Origin: Pseudomonas sp. CCI4.2
Lineage (GTDB): Bacteria; Pseudomonadota; Gammaproteobacteria; Pseudomonadales; Pseudomonadaceae
Assembly (NCBI RefSeq): GCF_034350045.1
Contig: NZ_CP133781.1
Location: 5,444,501-5,508,500 of the forward strand
DNA: 64,000 bases
Direction: 5' to 3'
The number at the start of each line of letters is the position of its first letter. The first letter of the stretch is position 1. The notes under the pieces were generated by a model. That model was not told where the DNA came from, searched no databases, and saw only the letters and a program-made list of their open reading frames with translations. This document shows, piece by piece, positions 46,365 to 55,394 of this stretch. A program made the translations under genes and the position numbers.

Positions 46365-47156
46365 ATGCGTAAACAATTGATGGTTCCTGCTCTTCTCGCG
46401 CTGAGCATTGGCTTGGCCGCCTGTGCAACACCTCCGAATCCTAGCCTTGAACAAGCGCGGACCAACTTTGCCGCCCTGCAAGCCGACCCGCAATCGAGCC
46501 AGGTTGCCGCGCTGGAAACCAAGGACGCGAGTGACTGGCTGGATAAGGCCGACATGGCCTATCGCAATAAAGAGGACGCCAAAAAGGTCGATCAGCTGTC
46601 TTACCTGACCCTCCAACGAATTGAGGTGGCCAAGCAGACCGTTAACCTACGGACCGCTGAAGATCAGCTGAAAAACGCCGCCGCGATGCGAGCACAAGCG
46701 CGCTTGGCTGCCCGTGATGCGCAGATCAAACAGCTCCAGGACAGCTTGAACGCCAAGCAGACTGCTCGCGGTACCTTGGTGACCTTTGGCGATGTGTTGT
46801 TCGACGTAAACAAAGCGGAGCTGAAATCGTCCGGCATGATGGACGTCAACAAGCTTGCGCAGTTCTTGCAGCAAAACCCGGATCGCAAAGTGGTGGTCGA
46901 AGGCTACACCGACTCCAGCGGGTCTACGTCTTACAACCAGTCTTTGTCTGAACGCCGGGCCGATTCGGTACGCACAGCCTTGGTGAAGATGGGTGTCGAT
47001 CCTACCCGCATCGTGGCTCAGGGTTACGGCAAGGAATACCCGGTTGCGGACAACAGCAGCAACTCGGGGCGCGCGCAAAATCGTCGCGTGGAAGTGACCA
47101 TTTCCAACGACAATCAACCGGTAGCACCGCGCTCGTCGATGCAATCGACTAACTGA
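46365..47156 (+). CDS. lptF: OmpA-family outer-membrane lipoprotein LptF
   Basis: The 263-residue lipoprotein has a signal ending GLAAC (cysteine near residue 20). A helical N-terminal half with a coiled-coil-like region (about 95-135) is followed by a C-terminal OmpA peptidoglycan-binding domain (about 140-250) with VVEGYTDSSGS and LSERRADSVR. In P. aeruginosa LptF is an AlgU-regulated protein linked to survival in harsh conditions. The TTG at 46347 is rejected, as AGGAC lies between it and ATG 46365. The DUF4398 partner is upstream and a terminator follows. Confidence 0.87.
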   Translation: MRKQLMVPALLALSIGLAACATPPNPSLEQARTNFAALQADPQSSQVAALETKDASDWLDKADMAYRNKEDAKKVDQLSYLTLQRIEVAKQTVNLRTAEDQLKNAAAMRAQARLAARDAQIKQLQDSLNAKQTARGTLVTFGDVLFDVNKAELKSSGMMDVNKLAQFLQQNPDRKVVVEGYTDSSGSTSYNQSLSERRADSVRTALVKMGVDPTRIVAQGYGKEYPVADNSSNSGRAQNRRVEVTISNDNQPVAPRSSMQSTN

Positions 47157-47164
47157 GGCACAGT

Positions 47165-47200
47165 AAAACGCCCCGCCGGTGTGAATCGGCGGGGCGTTTT
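47165..47200. terminator. Bidirectional Rho-independent terminator after lptF
   Basis: AAAACGCCCCGCCG and CGGCGGGGCGTTTT form a perfect 14-base-pair stem with an eight-base loop. It lies between lptF and the convergent small membrane-protein gene and can serve both strands. Confidence 0.93.
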
Positions 47201-47214
47201 GTTGTGGTTTTGCT

Positions 47215-47544
47215 TTACGGCTGCAACTGCTGCGGGGTTTCCTGGCCCATGCAATGCACGGCCTGTTTGCTGCCGTTGACTAACACGCCGCTCAGACCTT
47301 TCTGCGCGGTGTCGAACAAAACCAATACACCGTCGATGCACTGCGCGACTTCGGTAGCAGGGTCCACGGAGATTTTGTATTCCTCGCCTGGCACGGTCTT
47401 GAGCATGGTGAATTCGCTCAACAACAACGCATCTTCTGGCTTGGCAAAATGCAGATAGCCGTAATACCAGAGGCAACCGACAGTGCCGAGGATGCAGCCG
47501 ATGCCGGTAAGGATCAGGGGAATTGCGTTACGTTCTTCGCTCAT
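47215..47544 (-). CDS. Small membrane-anchored hypothetical protein
   Basis: The 109-residue protein has one N-terminal membrane helix (about 8-30, IPLILTGIGCILGTVGCLWY) and a soluble C-terminal domain with two cysteines (QCIDG and VHCMG) that might pair in the periplasm. The family is not known to me. Its ATG overlaps the hydrolase stop (ATGA at 47541-47544), so it is probably co-translated with that lipoprotein. Confidence 0.72.
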   Translation of the reverse strand: MSEERNAIPLILTGIGCILGTVGCLWYYGYLHFAKPEDALLLSEFTMLKTVPGEEYKISVDPATEVAQCIDGVLVLFDTAQKGLSGVLVNGSKQAVHCMGQETPQQLQP

Positions 47545-48476
47545 TGCGGACTCTCTGAATGTTCAATTTCTGAATGCTGAGTTGCGGGTTGCGCAACCGG
47601 GGTTTCGGGGTAATTCGGGACTTCGGCCAATCGACGCAGCCCATTGAAGTGCTGCGGGTCTTCCAGATAACGCAGCAACACCTGGCGCCAGGTCGGGTCA
47701 AAGAACGTCTGCACATGGCCACCCCGGGTCAATTGCAGGACCCTCGGCGGCGGCGCAGCTTGATACAGACTGATGCCATTGGAAAGAGGGACCAACGTAT
47801 CGTCGATGCTCTGAAACATCATGATGGGCGTGCCCACCAGCTGCGGCATTCCTTTGATGGCGCTTTCTGAGTCCGGGATCAGCCATGACAGTGGCGTTTG
47901 CAGCGGCCAGGTCAGCCACGACGTGCTCAAGGTGTAGCGCGCAACATCCCGGTAGCTGGCCGGCGTGCCGTCTAACACCAAGGCTTTGAGCCGCGCCCTT
48001 TGCTGTGGATGCTCAGCCAAATAGTGCACGGCCAGCGAACCACCGATGCTTTGCCCAAGGACCACCAATGGTTTCCCCTGTACCTGCGGCGCGGTGTTCA
48101 GCCAATCAAACGCGGCGTCGATGTCTTGATAGATCGCCGGCAAACTGGGCTCGCCTTGAGACAAACCGTAGCCCCGGTAGTCCAGCAGCAACACTTGATA
48201 GCCCTCGGCTGGCAGCCAATAACTGCCGCCCAGGTGCCAAGCCAGATTGCCGCCATTGCCGTGCAGGTGCAAAACCGTGCCTTTGACCGGCACCCCGGCT
48301 TTTGCAGGCAGCCACCAGCCATGCAAGTGCGTGCCGTCAGCGGCGATCAATGTTACATCGCGAAATTGCACATGGGCTTTTTCAGGGGTAAAGGGCAAGC
48401 CGGGTTCGGGGTAAAACAACAGGGAGCTGCAACCTGCGAGGGTCAGCATCAAGGCTAATGCAGCGAAAATCTTCAC
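47541..48476 (-). CDS. Alpha/beta hydrolase lipoprotein
   Basis: The 311-residue protein has a lipoprotein signal (TLAGC, cysteine near 16) and an alpha/beta hydrolase domain. The domain contains the oxyanion segment LHLHGNGGNLAWH, LLDYRGYGLSQGEP, the nucleophile elbow GQSIGG, an acid region near FQSIDDTLVP and a late histidine in TRGGHVQTF. It resembles the YfhR/BEM46 class. The substrate is unknown. A C-terminal tail rich in Pro, Ser, His and Glu follows residue 285. It is the first gene of a two-gene unit. Confidence 0.83.
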   Translation of the reverse strand: MKIFAALALMLTLAGCSSLLFYPEPGLPFTPEKAHVQFRDVTLIAADGTHLHGWWLPAKAGVPVKGTVLHLHGNGGNLAWHLGGSYWLPAEGYQVLLLDYRGYGLSQGEPSLPAIYQDIDAAFDWLNTAPQVQGKPLVVLGQSIGGSLAVHYLAEHPQQRARLKALVLDGTPASYRDVARYTLSTSWLTWPLQTPLSWLIPDSESAIKGMPQLVGTPIMMFQSIDDTLVPLSNGISLYQAAPPPRVLQLTRGGHVQTFFDPTWRQVLLRYLEDPQHFNGLRRLAEVPNYPETPVAQPATQHSEIEHSESPQ

Positions 48477-48499
48477 CTGTGATCCCTTTTTTTCATATC

Positions 48500-48571
48500 T
48501 GTAGGAGCCAACGTGTTGGCGAAACGGCTGACGCGGTGTGCAGGCTTTTCGCCAACAAGTTGGCTCCTACA
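48500..48571. repeat. REPIN, family B, between DUF1704 and hydrolase genes
   Basis: TGTAGGAGCCAACGTGTTGG plus CGAA is mirrored by TTCGCCAACAAGTTGGCTCC plus TACA. It fills the 107-base gap between the end of the DUF1704 gene (48584) and the start of the hydrolase gene (48476). Confidence 0.88.
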
Positions 48572-48583
48572 AATCAAACTGGT

Positions 48584-49861
48584 TTACAAAATATTGGAAT
48601 AGTCCGCTTCGATCCGGTCCAGACTCAGGTGGTTGAGGAAGTTCGAAAAACACATCCAGGCAGACAACGCATTCATGTCGCGGAACTGCTCGGGCAGGTA
48701 CTTGGGCGGCACCACCAAGCCTTCATCGACCAGTTGACGCAAGGTGCGCATGTCTTCCAGCGTGGTCTTGCCACAAAACAACAGCGGCACTTGCTCCAGT
48801 TTGCCTTTACGCACGGCCAACTGAATGTAGTTGTAAACCATGATGAAGCCCTTGAGGTAGGACAAGTCTTTGGTGAATGGCAGGCCGTTGGGCACCGATC
48901 CACGAAATACGCGACTGGCATTGCCATAGCTCTCGGCCATTTCAAAGCCTTGCTCGCGATAGAACTCGAACACCTGGAGGAAATCAGCACCTTCTTCGGC
49001 CATGTGAATGGCTCGCGTCCGGTTGGTCAGTTTGCGCAGGCGGCTTGGATACGAGGCAAAGGCGATGACTTCCATCAGGATCGCCAAGCCTTCCTGCGTC
49101 ACCGTCGACGATGGCGGGCCTTTCGACAAGAAGGTACAGATCGGTTGGTTCTGGCCGTTGAGGGTCGTCCCGACGTGGACCAGCCCCTCGTGTACTTCCA
49201 GCGCCCGCACGTCGCGCTCGTTGAACATGGCGTCAGTACGAATCTTGATGTAATCAGCGCCCGCCGCAGCGTCAGCAACGATGCCGTCAGACTCGAACAC
49301 GCGGATGGTTGATTCAGCTTCGCCGAACACTTTGTTCAGTCGCGATTGCAGCATCTCCACCGCGTCTTTCGCGGTGAGGGTTTTCGCCTCGTCTTTAAGG
49401 TCGCCGCGCCCGGCAATGTTGTTCAGGTAATCGGAGAGCATCATGCCCAGGTCGGCCAGGGTAGGGTCACCCGCGTGGAACGCGTCGGAAGCGGCGCCAT
49501 ACAGCTCTTGGGAAATCAGGCCGAAGTCCGGCGTACCCCGCGCTTCGAGCATGCGGATCACCATGCGGTATTCCTTGCACATGCGCCGCATAATCTGCCC
49601 GACCGGGTTAAATTGCCCCAGCTGCCGGGTAATGTCGCGTTCGATGTTCTGGAATTCCAGCTTCACCGCGTTGGAGTCAAACGCCAGCGGGCGGTTATCG
49701 TAATAGGCGCGATCCACAGCAGGCATTTTCTTGCCCTTCGCTTCGAGAAAACCCCTACGAACATTGTCGTCCCACTTCACTGCATCGAGCACACGGATCG
49801 GGGTCTGAGCCACGACGATACGGTCTGACAGCGCGCGAATAGTCTGCTGGTAATCGTCCAC
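48584..49861 (-). CDS. DUF1704 (QEGLA-motif) putative metallopeptidase
   Basis: The 425-residue protein belongs to the 'flavohemoglobin expression-modulating QEGLA motif' family. It has a zinc-peptidase-like HEGLVH (H224, E225, H229) and the downstream TQEGLAILMEV (Q256-A260). The same two motifs mark the eukaryotic MATCAP/KIAA0895 tubulin carboxypeptidases, so peptidase activity is a reasonable inference; its substrate is not known. The GTG at 49861 has GGAG six bases upstream; the open frame extends 14 codons further. It lies 44 bases after a lipoprotein gene and likely forms an operon with it and a TetR gene. Confidence 0.83.
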   Translation of the reverse strand: MDDYQQTIRALSDRIVVAQTPIRVLDAVKWDDNVRRGFLEAKGKKMPAVDRAYYDNRPLAFDSNAVKLEFQNIERDITRQLGQFNPVGQIMRRMCKEYRMVIRMLEARGTPDFGLISQELYGAASDAFHAGDPTLADLGMMLSDYLNNIAGRGDLKDEAKTLTAKDAVEMLQSRLNKVFGEAESTIRVFESDGIVADAAAGADYIKIRTDAMFNERDVRALEVHEGLVHVGTTLNGQNQPICTFLSKGPPSSTVTQEGLAILMEVIAFASYPSRLRKLTNRTRAIHMAEEGADFLQVFEFYREQGFEMAESYGNASRVFRGSVPNGLPFTKDLSYLKGFIMVYNYIQLAVRKGKLEQVPLLFCGKTTLEDMRTLRQLVDEGLVVPPKYLPEQFRDMNALSAWMCFSNFLNHLSLDRIEADYSNIL

Positions 49862-49905
49862 CCGATACTCCTTTTGAATGACGGCTCGCTGCGGACAGGG
49901 CACCG

Positions 49906-50460
49906 CTACTTAATTTGGCGCTGATAGCGCGCCATTTCGATGAATACATCCGAATTCGCCGGATCGTCCAGGTAACTGAACACCTGATCCAGAGGGCTGG
50001 TGACCAATACGCCGTCGCCCTTTTCGGTTTCCAGCGTGTCACCGGCCAGGATTTTCTGGTCGATTAACTGATTGATCCGATCAATATCGAGGGGGTAGAC
50101 CACCAACTCGTGTGATTCGGTCAATTCAAACCCAGCGATGACGAAATTAGAGCCGTATTTTTCAGGCAAGCCAGCCGACAAGTACCAGCGACTGCCATGC
50201 CGCGACACGGTAAACGTGTACTCGTCGCGGTTTTTGCGATCGCCTTTGCGGTAGCTGACGGCTTTGTATTCGTGATTACCTAAACGGGTTATCTCCAGTT
50301 CCAGCGGCTCGCCCCACGCGTTTTGACTCGTCCATGTGCCGAGCAGCCCAGCAGGCGCTGCATCGTTGGCCGGGATCGGGTCCTTGAACGTCACCAGGCA
50401 GCCGCTCAATAACAAGAACGACAAGGCGATGACGACAGACGATGTCCTGAAAAATCGCAT
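49906..50460 (-). CDS. Uncharacterised lipoprotein
   Basis: The 184-residue protein has a lipoprotein signal ending LLSGC (cysteine near residue 21), then a beta-rich mature part beginning LLGTWTSQNAWGEPLELEI. I cannot assign a function. It sits two bases after the TetR gene and 44 bases before the DUF1704 gene on the same strand, so the three are probably one transcript. Confidence 0.78.
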   Translation of the reverse strand: MRFFRTSSVVIALSFLLLSGCLVTFKDPIPANDAAPAGLLGTWTSQNAWGEPLELEITRLGNHEYKAVSYRKGDRKNRDEYTFTVSRHGSRWYLSAGLPEKYGSNFVIAGFELTESHELVVYPLDIDRINQLIDQKILAGDTLETEKGDGVLVTSPLDQVFSYLDDPANSDVFIEMARYQRQIK

Positions 50461-50462
50461 AG

Positions 50463-51194
50463 TTACTCGCTGGTCAGTGTCGGGGCACCCAGTACCAAAT
50501 GCATGTAGCGGGTCAGTATTCCAAGCATTGCTTCGTCCGCATCAGGCTGCGGACCGTCTAGCAGGCCCTGATATTCCATCCGGCAGATAATCCCCGTCAA
50601 CACTTGAGCATCCTGTTGCGGTTGCGACGAGCCCATTACCTGCAAAAACTGAAAGGTACCTTGCAGCAAAATCTGCTGATGGGCGCTCACCAATTGTGTC
50701 AGTCGAGGGTTGATTAACGCCTCATGGTGAAACGCATGTTCAGCGATCAGATGCTCGCGCCGGGCGGTCAGTTGAAAGCGCAGGTATTCCAGCGCCATCA
50801 ACGCAATGTCGTCGGCCAATTGTGCTTGGCACTCAAGACTGCCATCGCTGCGCGCAAGCATGCCGTGCAGCACCACTTCGGTGTTACCCCAGAGTTTGGC
50901 CATGTACGCTGCGCTGCGTTCGACGTGCTGGGAAAAGGCATCGGTGAGCAAGTCGTCCATGTCTTTGAAATAGTAGGTGGTGGCCGAGAGTGGCACACCG
51001 GCTTCAGCGGCCACTGCCCGATGGCGTACAGCCCGGACGCCATCACGTACGACGATTCGCATCGCAGCGTCGAGAATGTCTTGCCGGCGCTGCTCACTGC
51101 CCTGCCGACTGGCTTTGCGCCCCTGATACTGAATACTTTGAGCCACGGCTGTTGCGATGCCCGCAGCCCCTTCTTGAGCGATCCCACGGTTCAC
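50463..51194 (-). CDS. TetR-family transcriptional regulator
   Basis: The 243-residue regulator has a TetR helix-turn-helix at about residues 36-82 (RRQDILDAAMRIVVRDGVRA and VPLSATTYYFKDMDDLL). A helical C-terminal domain follows. GTG 51194 is supported by AGGAG seven bases upstream; a second in-frame GTG at 51146 has none. It leads the operon with the lipoprotein and DUF1704 genes and may control it. Its ligand is unknown. Confidence 0.86.
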   Translation of the reverse strand: MNRGIAQEGAAGIATAVAQSIQYQGRKASRQGSEQRRQDILDAAMRIVVRDGVRAVRHRAVAAEAGVPLSATTYYFKDMDDLLTDAFSQHVERSAAYMAKLWGNTEVVLHGMLARSDGSLECQAQLADDIALMALEYLRFQLTARREHLIAEHAFHHEALINPRLTQLVSAHQQILLQGTFQFLQVMGSSQPQQDAQVLTGIICRMEYQGLLDGPQPDADEAMLGILTRYMHLVLGAPTLTSE

Positions 51195-51217
51195 GATGGG
51201 TCTCCTTTAATAGAGCA

Positions 51218-51248
51218 TAAAAAAACCGCCTCATCGGGCGGCTTTTTC
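51218..51248 (-). terminator. Rho-independent terminator after lysS
   Basis: On the minus strand GCCGCCC-GATGA-GGCGG is followed by eight T, just after the lysS stop. Its core also has a T run on the other strand. It separates lysS from the TetR gene. Confidence 0.88.
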
Positions 51249-51256
51249 ATTGGCTA

Positions 51257-52759
51257 TTACGCTTGTGGGCGCATATGCGGGAACAGGATCACGTCGCGAA
51301 TCGACGGTGCGTCGGTCAGTAGCATCACCAGTCGGTCGATGCCGATACCTTCACCGGCGGTGGGTGGCATGCCGTATTCCAAGGCGCGAACGAAGTCGGC
51401 ATCGTAATGCATGGCTTCATCGTCACCAGAGTCCTTGTCACGAACCTGGGCCTGAAAGCGCTCGGCCTGGTCTTCCGCGTCGTTCAACTCGGAGTAGGCG
51501 TTGGCGATTTCACGGCCACCGATGAACAATTCAAAGCGGTCGGTGACGTTCGGGTTGGTGTTATTGCGACGTGCCAGCGGCGACACTTCGAACGGGTATT
51601 CGGTGATGAACGTCGGCTGCTCGAGTTGATGCTCGACCAACTCTTCAAAAATCATGGTTTGCAGCTTGCCCAGACCTTCAAAGCCTTTAACAGCAGCACC
51701 GGCTTTCTTGGCGATAGCGCGGGCCTTGTCGATGTCTTCGAGGTCAGCCGCAGTAATGTCCGGGTTGTACTTGAGGATCGATGCGAACACCGAGATACGC
51801 TGGAACGGCTCGCCGAAATGGAACACTTTGCCTTGATATGGCACGTCGGTGCTGTTCAACACCAGTTGCGCCAGCTCACGGAACAGTTCCTCGGTGAGGT
51901 CCATATTGTCTTCGTAGTCGGCGTAGGCCTGATAGAACTCAAGCATGGTGAATTCTGGATTATGCCGAGTCGAAACGCCTTCGTTGCGGAAGTTGCGGTT
52001 GATCTCGAATACGCGTTCGAAGCCGCCAACCACCAGGCGCTTGAGGAACAGTTCCGGGGCGATACGCAGGAACATGTCCAGGTCGAGGGCGTTGTGGTGA
52101 GTCTCGAACGGCTTGGCGGCAGCACCACCGGGGATGGTCTGCAGCATCGGTGTTTCGACTTCGAGGAAATCACGCTTCATAAAGAAGGCCCGAATATGCG
52201 CGATGACCTGCGAACGAATGCGGAAGGTGTCGCGGACTTCTTCGTTGACGATCAAGTCAACATAGCGCTGGCGATAACGGGTTTCGGTATCGGTCAGGCC
52301 GTGGTGCTTGTCCGGCAACGGGCGCAAGGATTTGGTCAGCAAGCGCACGTTGGTCATTTCAACGTACAAGTCGCCTTTGCCGGAACGGGCCAGAGTGCCT
52401 TCGGCGGCAATGATATCGCCCAAGTCCCAGGTCTTGACCGAGGCCAAGGTGTCTTCCGACAGGGTTTTGCGGTTGACGTAGACCTGAATGCGACCGGTCA
52501 TGTCCTGAATCACCATGAACGAGCCACGGTTAAGCATGAGACGACCCGCAACCTTGACCGGAATCGCTGCAGCCAACAGCTCTTCCTTGGTCTTGTCGGC
52601 GTACTGCTTCTGCAAGTCATTGCAGTAGCTGTCGCGGCGGAAGTCGTTGGGGAAGGCTTGGCCTTTGGCGCGCTCGACGGCAAGTTTTTCCTTGCGCAGG
52701 GCGATCAGGCTGTTTTCTTCCTGTTGCAGGTCTTGCGGGTCGAGTTGTTGGTCGCTCAT
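51257..52759 (-). CDS. lysS: Lysyl-tRNA synthetase, class II
   Basis: LysS charges tRNA-Lys. The 500-residue protein has an N-terminal OB-fold anticodon domain (about 60-165) and class II motifs: motif 2 near FRNEGVSTRHNPEFTMLEFY and motif 3 GEGIGIDRLVMLL, with the usual TDAPSIRDVILFP end. ATG 52759 is chosen over an in-frame ATG at 52777. It follows prfB on the same strand, the common prfB-lysS pair. Confidence 0.97.
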   Translation of the reverse strand: MSDQQLDPQDLQQEENSLIALRKEKLAVERAKGQAFPNDFRRDSYCNDLQKQYADKTKEELLAAAIPVKVAGRLMLNRGSFMVIQDMTGRIQVYVNRKTLSEDTLASVKTWDLGDIIAAEGTLARSGKGDLYVEMTNVRLLTKSLRPLPDKHHGLTDTETRYRQRYVDLIVNEEVRDTFRIRSQVIAHIRAFFMKRDFLEVETPMLQTIPGGAAAKPFETHHNALDLDMFLRIAPELFLKRLVVGGFERVFEINRNFRNEGVSTRHNPEFTMLEFYQAYADYEDNMDLTEELFRELAQLVLNSTDVPYQGKVFHFGEPFQRISVFASILKYNPDITAADLEDIDKARAIAKKAGAAVKGFEGLGKLQTMIFEELVEHQLEQPTFITEYPFEVSPLARRNNTNPNVTDRFELFIGGREIANAYSELNDAEDQAERFQAQVRDKDSGDDEAMHYDADFVRALEYGMPPTAGEGIGIDRLVMLLTDAPSIRDVILFPHMRPQA

Positions 52760-52876
52760 GTCTTGGATTTCCATCACAGGTTCGGTGCCCGCGCCTAGGA
52801 CGAGGGACTTGAATCGGGGCTATTGATCAATGCTTGATCTGCGCCGCTTGCTCTTGAAACTAAGTGCTCTAACTGC

Positions 52877-53972
52877 TTACAGCCCTTGCTTGAGGCTGGC
52901 TTCAAGGTACTCGTCGATGTCACCATCGAGCACGTTGTTGCAGTCGCTGCGTTCGATGTTGGTGCGCAAATCCTTGATCCGCGACTGGTCGAGCACGTAC
53001 GAACGAATCTGGTGACCCCAGCCGATGTCCGACTTGGTGTCTTCAAGGGCTTGCGATGCGGCGTTGCGCTTCTGCACTTCCTGCTCGTACAAACGCGCCC
53101 GCAACATCTTCATCGCGGTGTCTTTGTTGGAGTGTTGGGAGCGTTCGTTCTGGCAGCTGACCACGGTGTTGGTCGGTACGTGGGTAATCCGCACCGCCGA
53201 GTCAGTGGTGTTTACGTGCTGACCACCGGCACCGGACGAACGATAGGTATCTATTCGCAGGTCCGACGGGTTGATGTCAATTTCGATGTTGTCATCGATT
53301 TCCGGCGAGACGAACACAGCCGAGAACGACGTATGACGGCGGTTGCCGGAGTCGAACGGGCTCTTGCGCACCAAACGGTGGACGCCAATCTCGGTGCGCA
53401 ACCAGCCAAACACGTATTCGCCCTTGATATGCAGGGTCGCGCCTTTGATCCCGGCGACTTCACCGGCGGACAATTCCATGATGGTCGCGTCGAAACCGCG
53501 TTTATCCGCCCAGCGCAGGTACATGCGCAGCAGGATGTTGGCCCAGTCTTGAGCCTCGGTCCCGCCGGATCCGGCCTGGATATCGAGGTACGCGTTGTTG
53601 GCGTCCATCTCACCGCTGAACATCCGGCGGAATTCAAGCTTCTCCAGCGACTCGCGCAGACGCTCGACTTCGGCGGCCACGTCATCCACGGCCGCCTGAT
53701 CTTCTTCTTCAGCGGACATCAGCAACAGGTCTTTGGCGTCGTTCAGCCCGGAGGACATTTCGTCCAGGGTGTCGACGATCTGCGCCAGCAAGGAACGCTC
53801 GCGGCCCAGGTTCTGTGCGTATTCGGGGTTGTTCCAGACAGCCGGATCTTCAAGCTCGCGATTGACTTCGGTCAGACGCTCATGCTTTTGATCGTAGTCA
53901 AAGATACCCCCGAATAGTTTCGGAACGCTCGGACAGGTCCTTGATGCTGTTTAGGATCGGGTTGATTTCCAT
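52877..53972 (-). CDS. prfB: Peptide chain release factor 2 (programmed +1 frameshift)
   Basis: RF2 recognises UGA and UAA stops. The gene starts at ATG 53972. After 24 codons the ribosome meets TATCTTTGAC, preceded by the internal Shine-Dalgarno-like GGGGG. The TGA (53898-53900) is read through by the classic +1 slip at CTT, giving 364 residues. The second frame carries the SPF motif (RKSPFDSGNRR) and the catalytic GGQ (SGAGGQHVNTTDSA). The feature spans both frames. Its regulation is autogenous: low RF2 favours the frameshift. Confidence 0.97.
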
Positions 53973-54341
53973 GGTAGGCAGCACTCGTAGGCGAACTTTT
54001 GAAAGCCGACGAGTATACCCCACACAAGACCGCTACGGCAGCCCGTAAAGCAGGGCTGGCGGGATAACAGGCATTTCGTCTTGATCGACGCCGGGCATAC
54101 GCAATTTCTGGAGGAGATGCCGAAGGCTGCGATACATGTTCAGCGCCGACTATCTGGGTCTATTGAAGCACTGTGGCTTGCCAACGCAGCGTCAATCCAG
54201 ACGACCCAGGTTTTCCGGCCCAATCAGCGGGGGAATGATGAGCCTCTTCGCAGGCAAGCCTGCTCCCACAGTATTGTGGTTGCAGGCGTTTGGCTGCGTC
54301 ACATTCTGGTTTCACAGCCTTCGGCAGCTGATAAGAATGTC
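53973..54341. other. 369-base gap between prfB and wspR
   Basis: The gap holds the solo family A REP unit at 54247-54270. I see no gene; the frames that cross it are the antisense shadow of wspR. The prfB promoter must lie at the left side on the minus strand. Confidence 0.5.
54247..54270. repeat. Solo REP unit, family A
   Basis: TTCGCAGGCAAGCCTGCTCC followed by CACA is identical over 23 of the 25 bases to the left arm of the REPIN at 5150. No inverted mate lies nearby. Confidence 0.75.
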
Positions 54342-55349
54342 TTACCCACCCACCACCACTTGATTACGCCCATTGTTCTTTGCCGAGTACAGGCCTTGGT
54401 CGGCCTCTTGAATCAGTTGGCGGCTGTTAGAACCCGGCTGCGGGATCATGGTGGCCAAACCAATGCTAATGGACAAAGTGGAACCCGGCACCGGGGAGTT
54501 GTGAGGGATGGCCAGGGCGGTCACCGTGTGGCGCAGTTTTTCTGCCAGCAACCGCGCGCCACCCGGCGAAGTGTTGGGCAACACCAGCGCGAATTCTTCA
54601 CCGCCATAACGGGCCGGGAGGTCGGAAGGACGTGCGCAGCTTCCACGGATCGCCTTGGCGACCGAGCGCAAGGCTTCGTCGCCTTCCAAATGACCAAAGC
54701 TGTCGTTGTAGGCTTTAAAGTAATCGACGTCGATCATCAGCAGCGACATCTGAGTTTGCTCACGCGCCGCCCGACGCCATTCCAACTCCAAGTATTCGTC
54801 AAAATGCCGGCGATTGGACAATCCGGTCAGGCCGTCGGAGTTCATCAGACGTTGCAACACCAGATTGGTGTCGAGCAACTGCTGTTGGCTGACGCGCAGG
54901 GCACGATAGGCTTCGTCGCGCTGAAGCAGGGTCATGTACGAGCGCGAGTGATAACGAATGCGCGCCACCAACTCAATGGTGTCTGGCAGCTTGACCAGGT
55001 AATCGTTCGCGCCAGCAGCAAACGCCGCGCTTTTGATCAGCGGGTCGTCTTTGGTCGAGAGCACAATGATCGGAATATCTTTAGTCTGTGGGTTGTTGCG
55101 GTATTCGCGAACCAGCGTCAGCCCGTCAAGGCCAGGCATCACCAGGTCCTGCAGAATAACCGTCGGCTTGATCAGAATCGCCTGACTGACCGCTTGATGA
55201 GGGTCGGCACAAAAATGGAAGTCGATGTTTTCTTCGTTGGCGAGGCCACGCCGCACCGCTTCCCCGATCATGGCCTGGTCGTCAACGAGCAGCACCATCG
55301 CCGAGTTTTCGTCGGTTCTCTTGAAGCCATCTACTTGTAAGTCATGCAT
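54342..55349 (-). CDS. wspR: Diguanylate cyclase response regulator WspR
   Basis: WspR makes c-di-GMP when phosphorylated by WspE. The 335-residue protein has an N-terminal receiver (phospho-acceptor D68 in ILQDLVMPG) and a GGDEF domain with GGEEF at 249-253. A product-inhibition I-site RxxD (R240, D243) lies five residues before it. It is the output of the Wsp surface-sensing operon and lies 45 bases after wspF. All catalytic residues are intact. Confidence 0.96.
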   Translation of the reverse strand: MHDLQVDGFKRTDENSAMVLLVDDQAMIGEAVRRGLANEENIDFHFCADPHQAVSQAILIKPTVILQDLVMPGLDGLTLVREYRNNPQTKDIPIIVLSTKDDPLIKSAAFAAGANDYLVKLPDTIELVARIRYHSRSYMTLLQRDEAYRALRVSQQQLLDTNLVLQRLMNSDGLTGLSNRRHFDEYLELEWRRAAREQTQMSLLMIDVDYFKAYNDSFGHLEGDEALRSVAKAIRGSCARPSDLPARYGGEEFALVLPNTSPGGARLLAEKLRHTVTALAIPHNSPVPGSTLSISIGLATMIPQPGSNSRQLIQEADQGLYSAKNNGRNQVVVGG

Positions 55350-55394
55350 GACGGGGCTCCCGTGGGTTGGCTGGAAATAAACTCATCTCAGTGA

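Noticed and set aside
51407..52798. A 463-codon open frame on the plus strand across lysS
   Set aside because: It is antisense to lysyl-tRNA synthetase and shows no recognisable domain or ribosome-binding site.
54081..55340. A 419-codon open frame on the plus strand across wspR
   Set aside because: It is the complementary strand of an intact diguanylate cyclase; no motif supports it.
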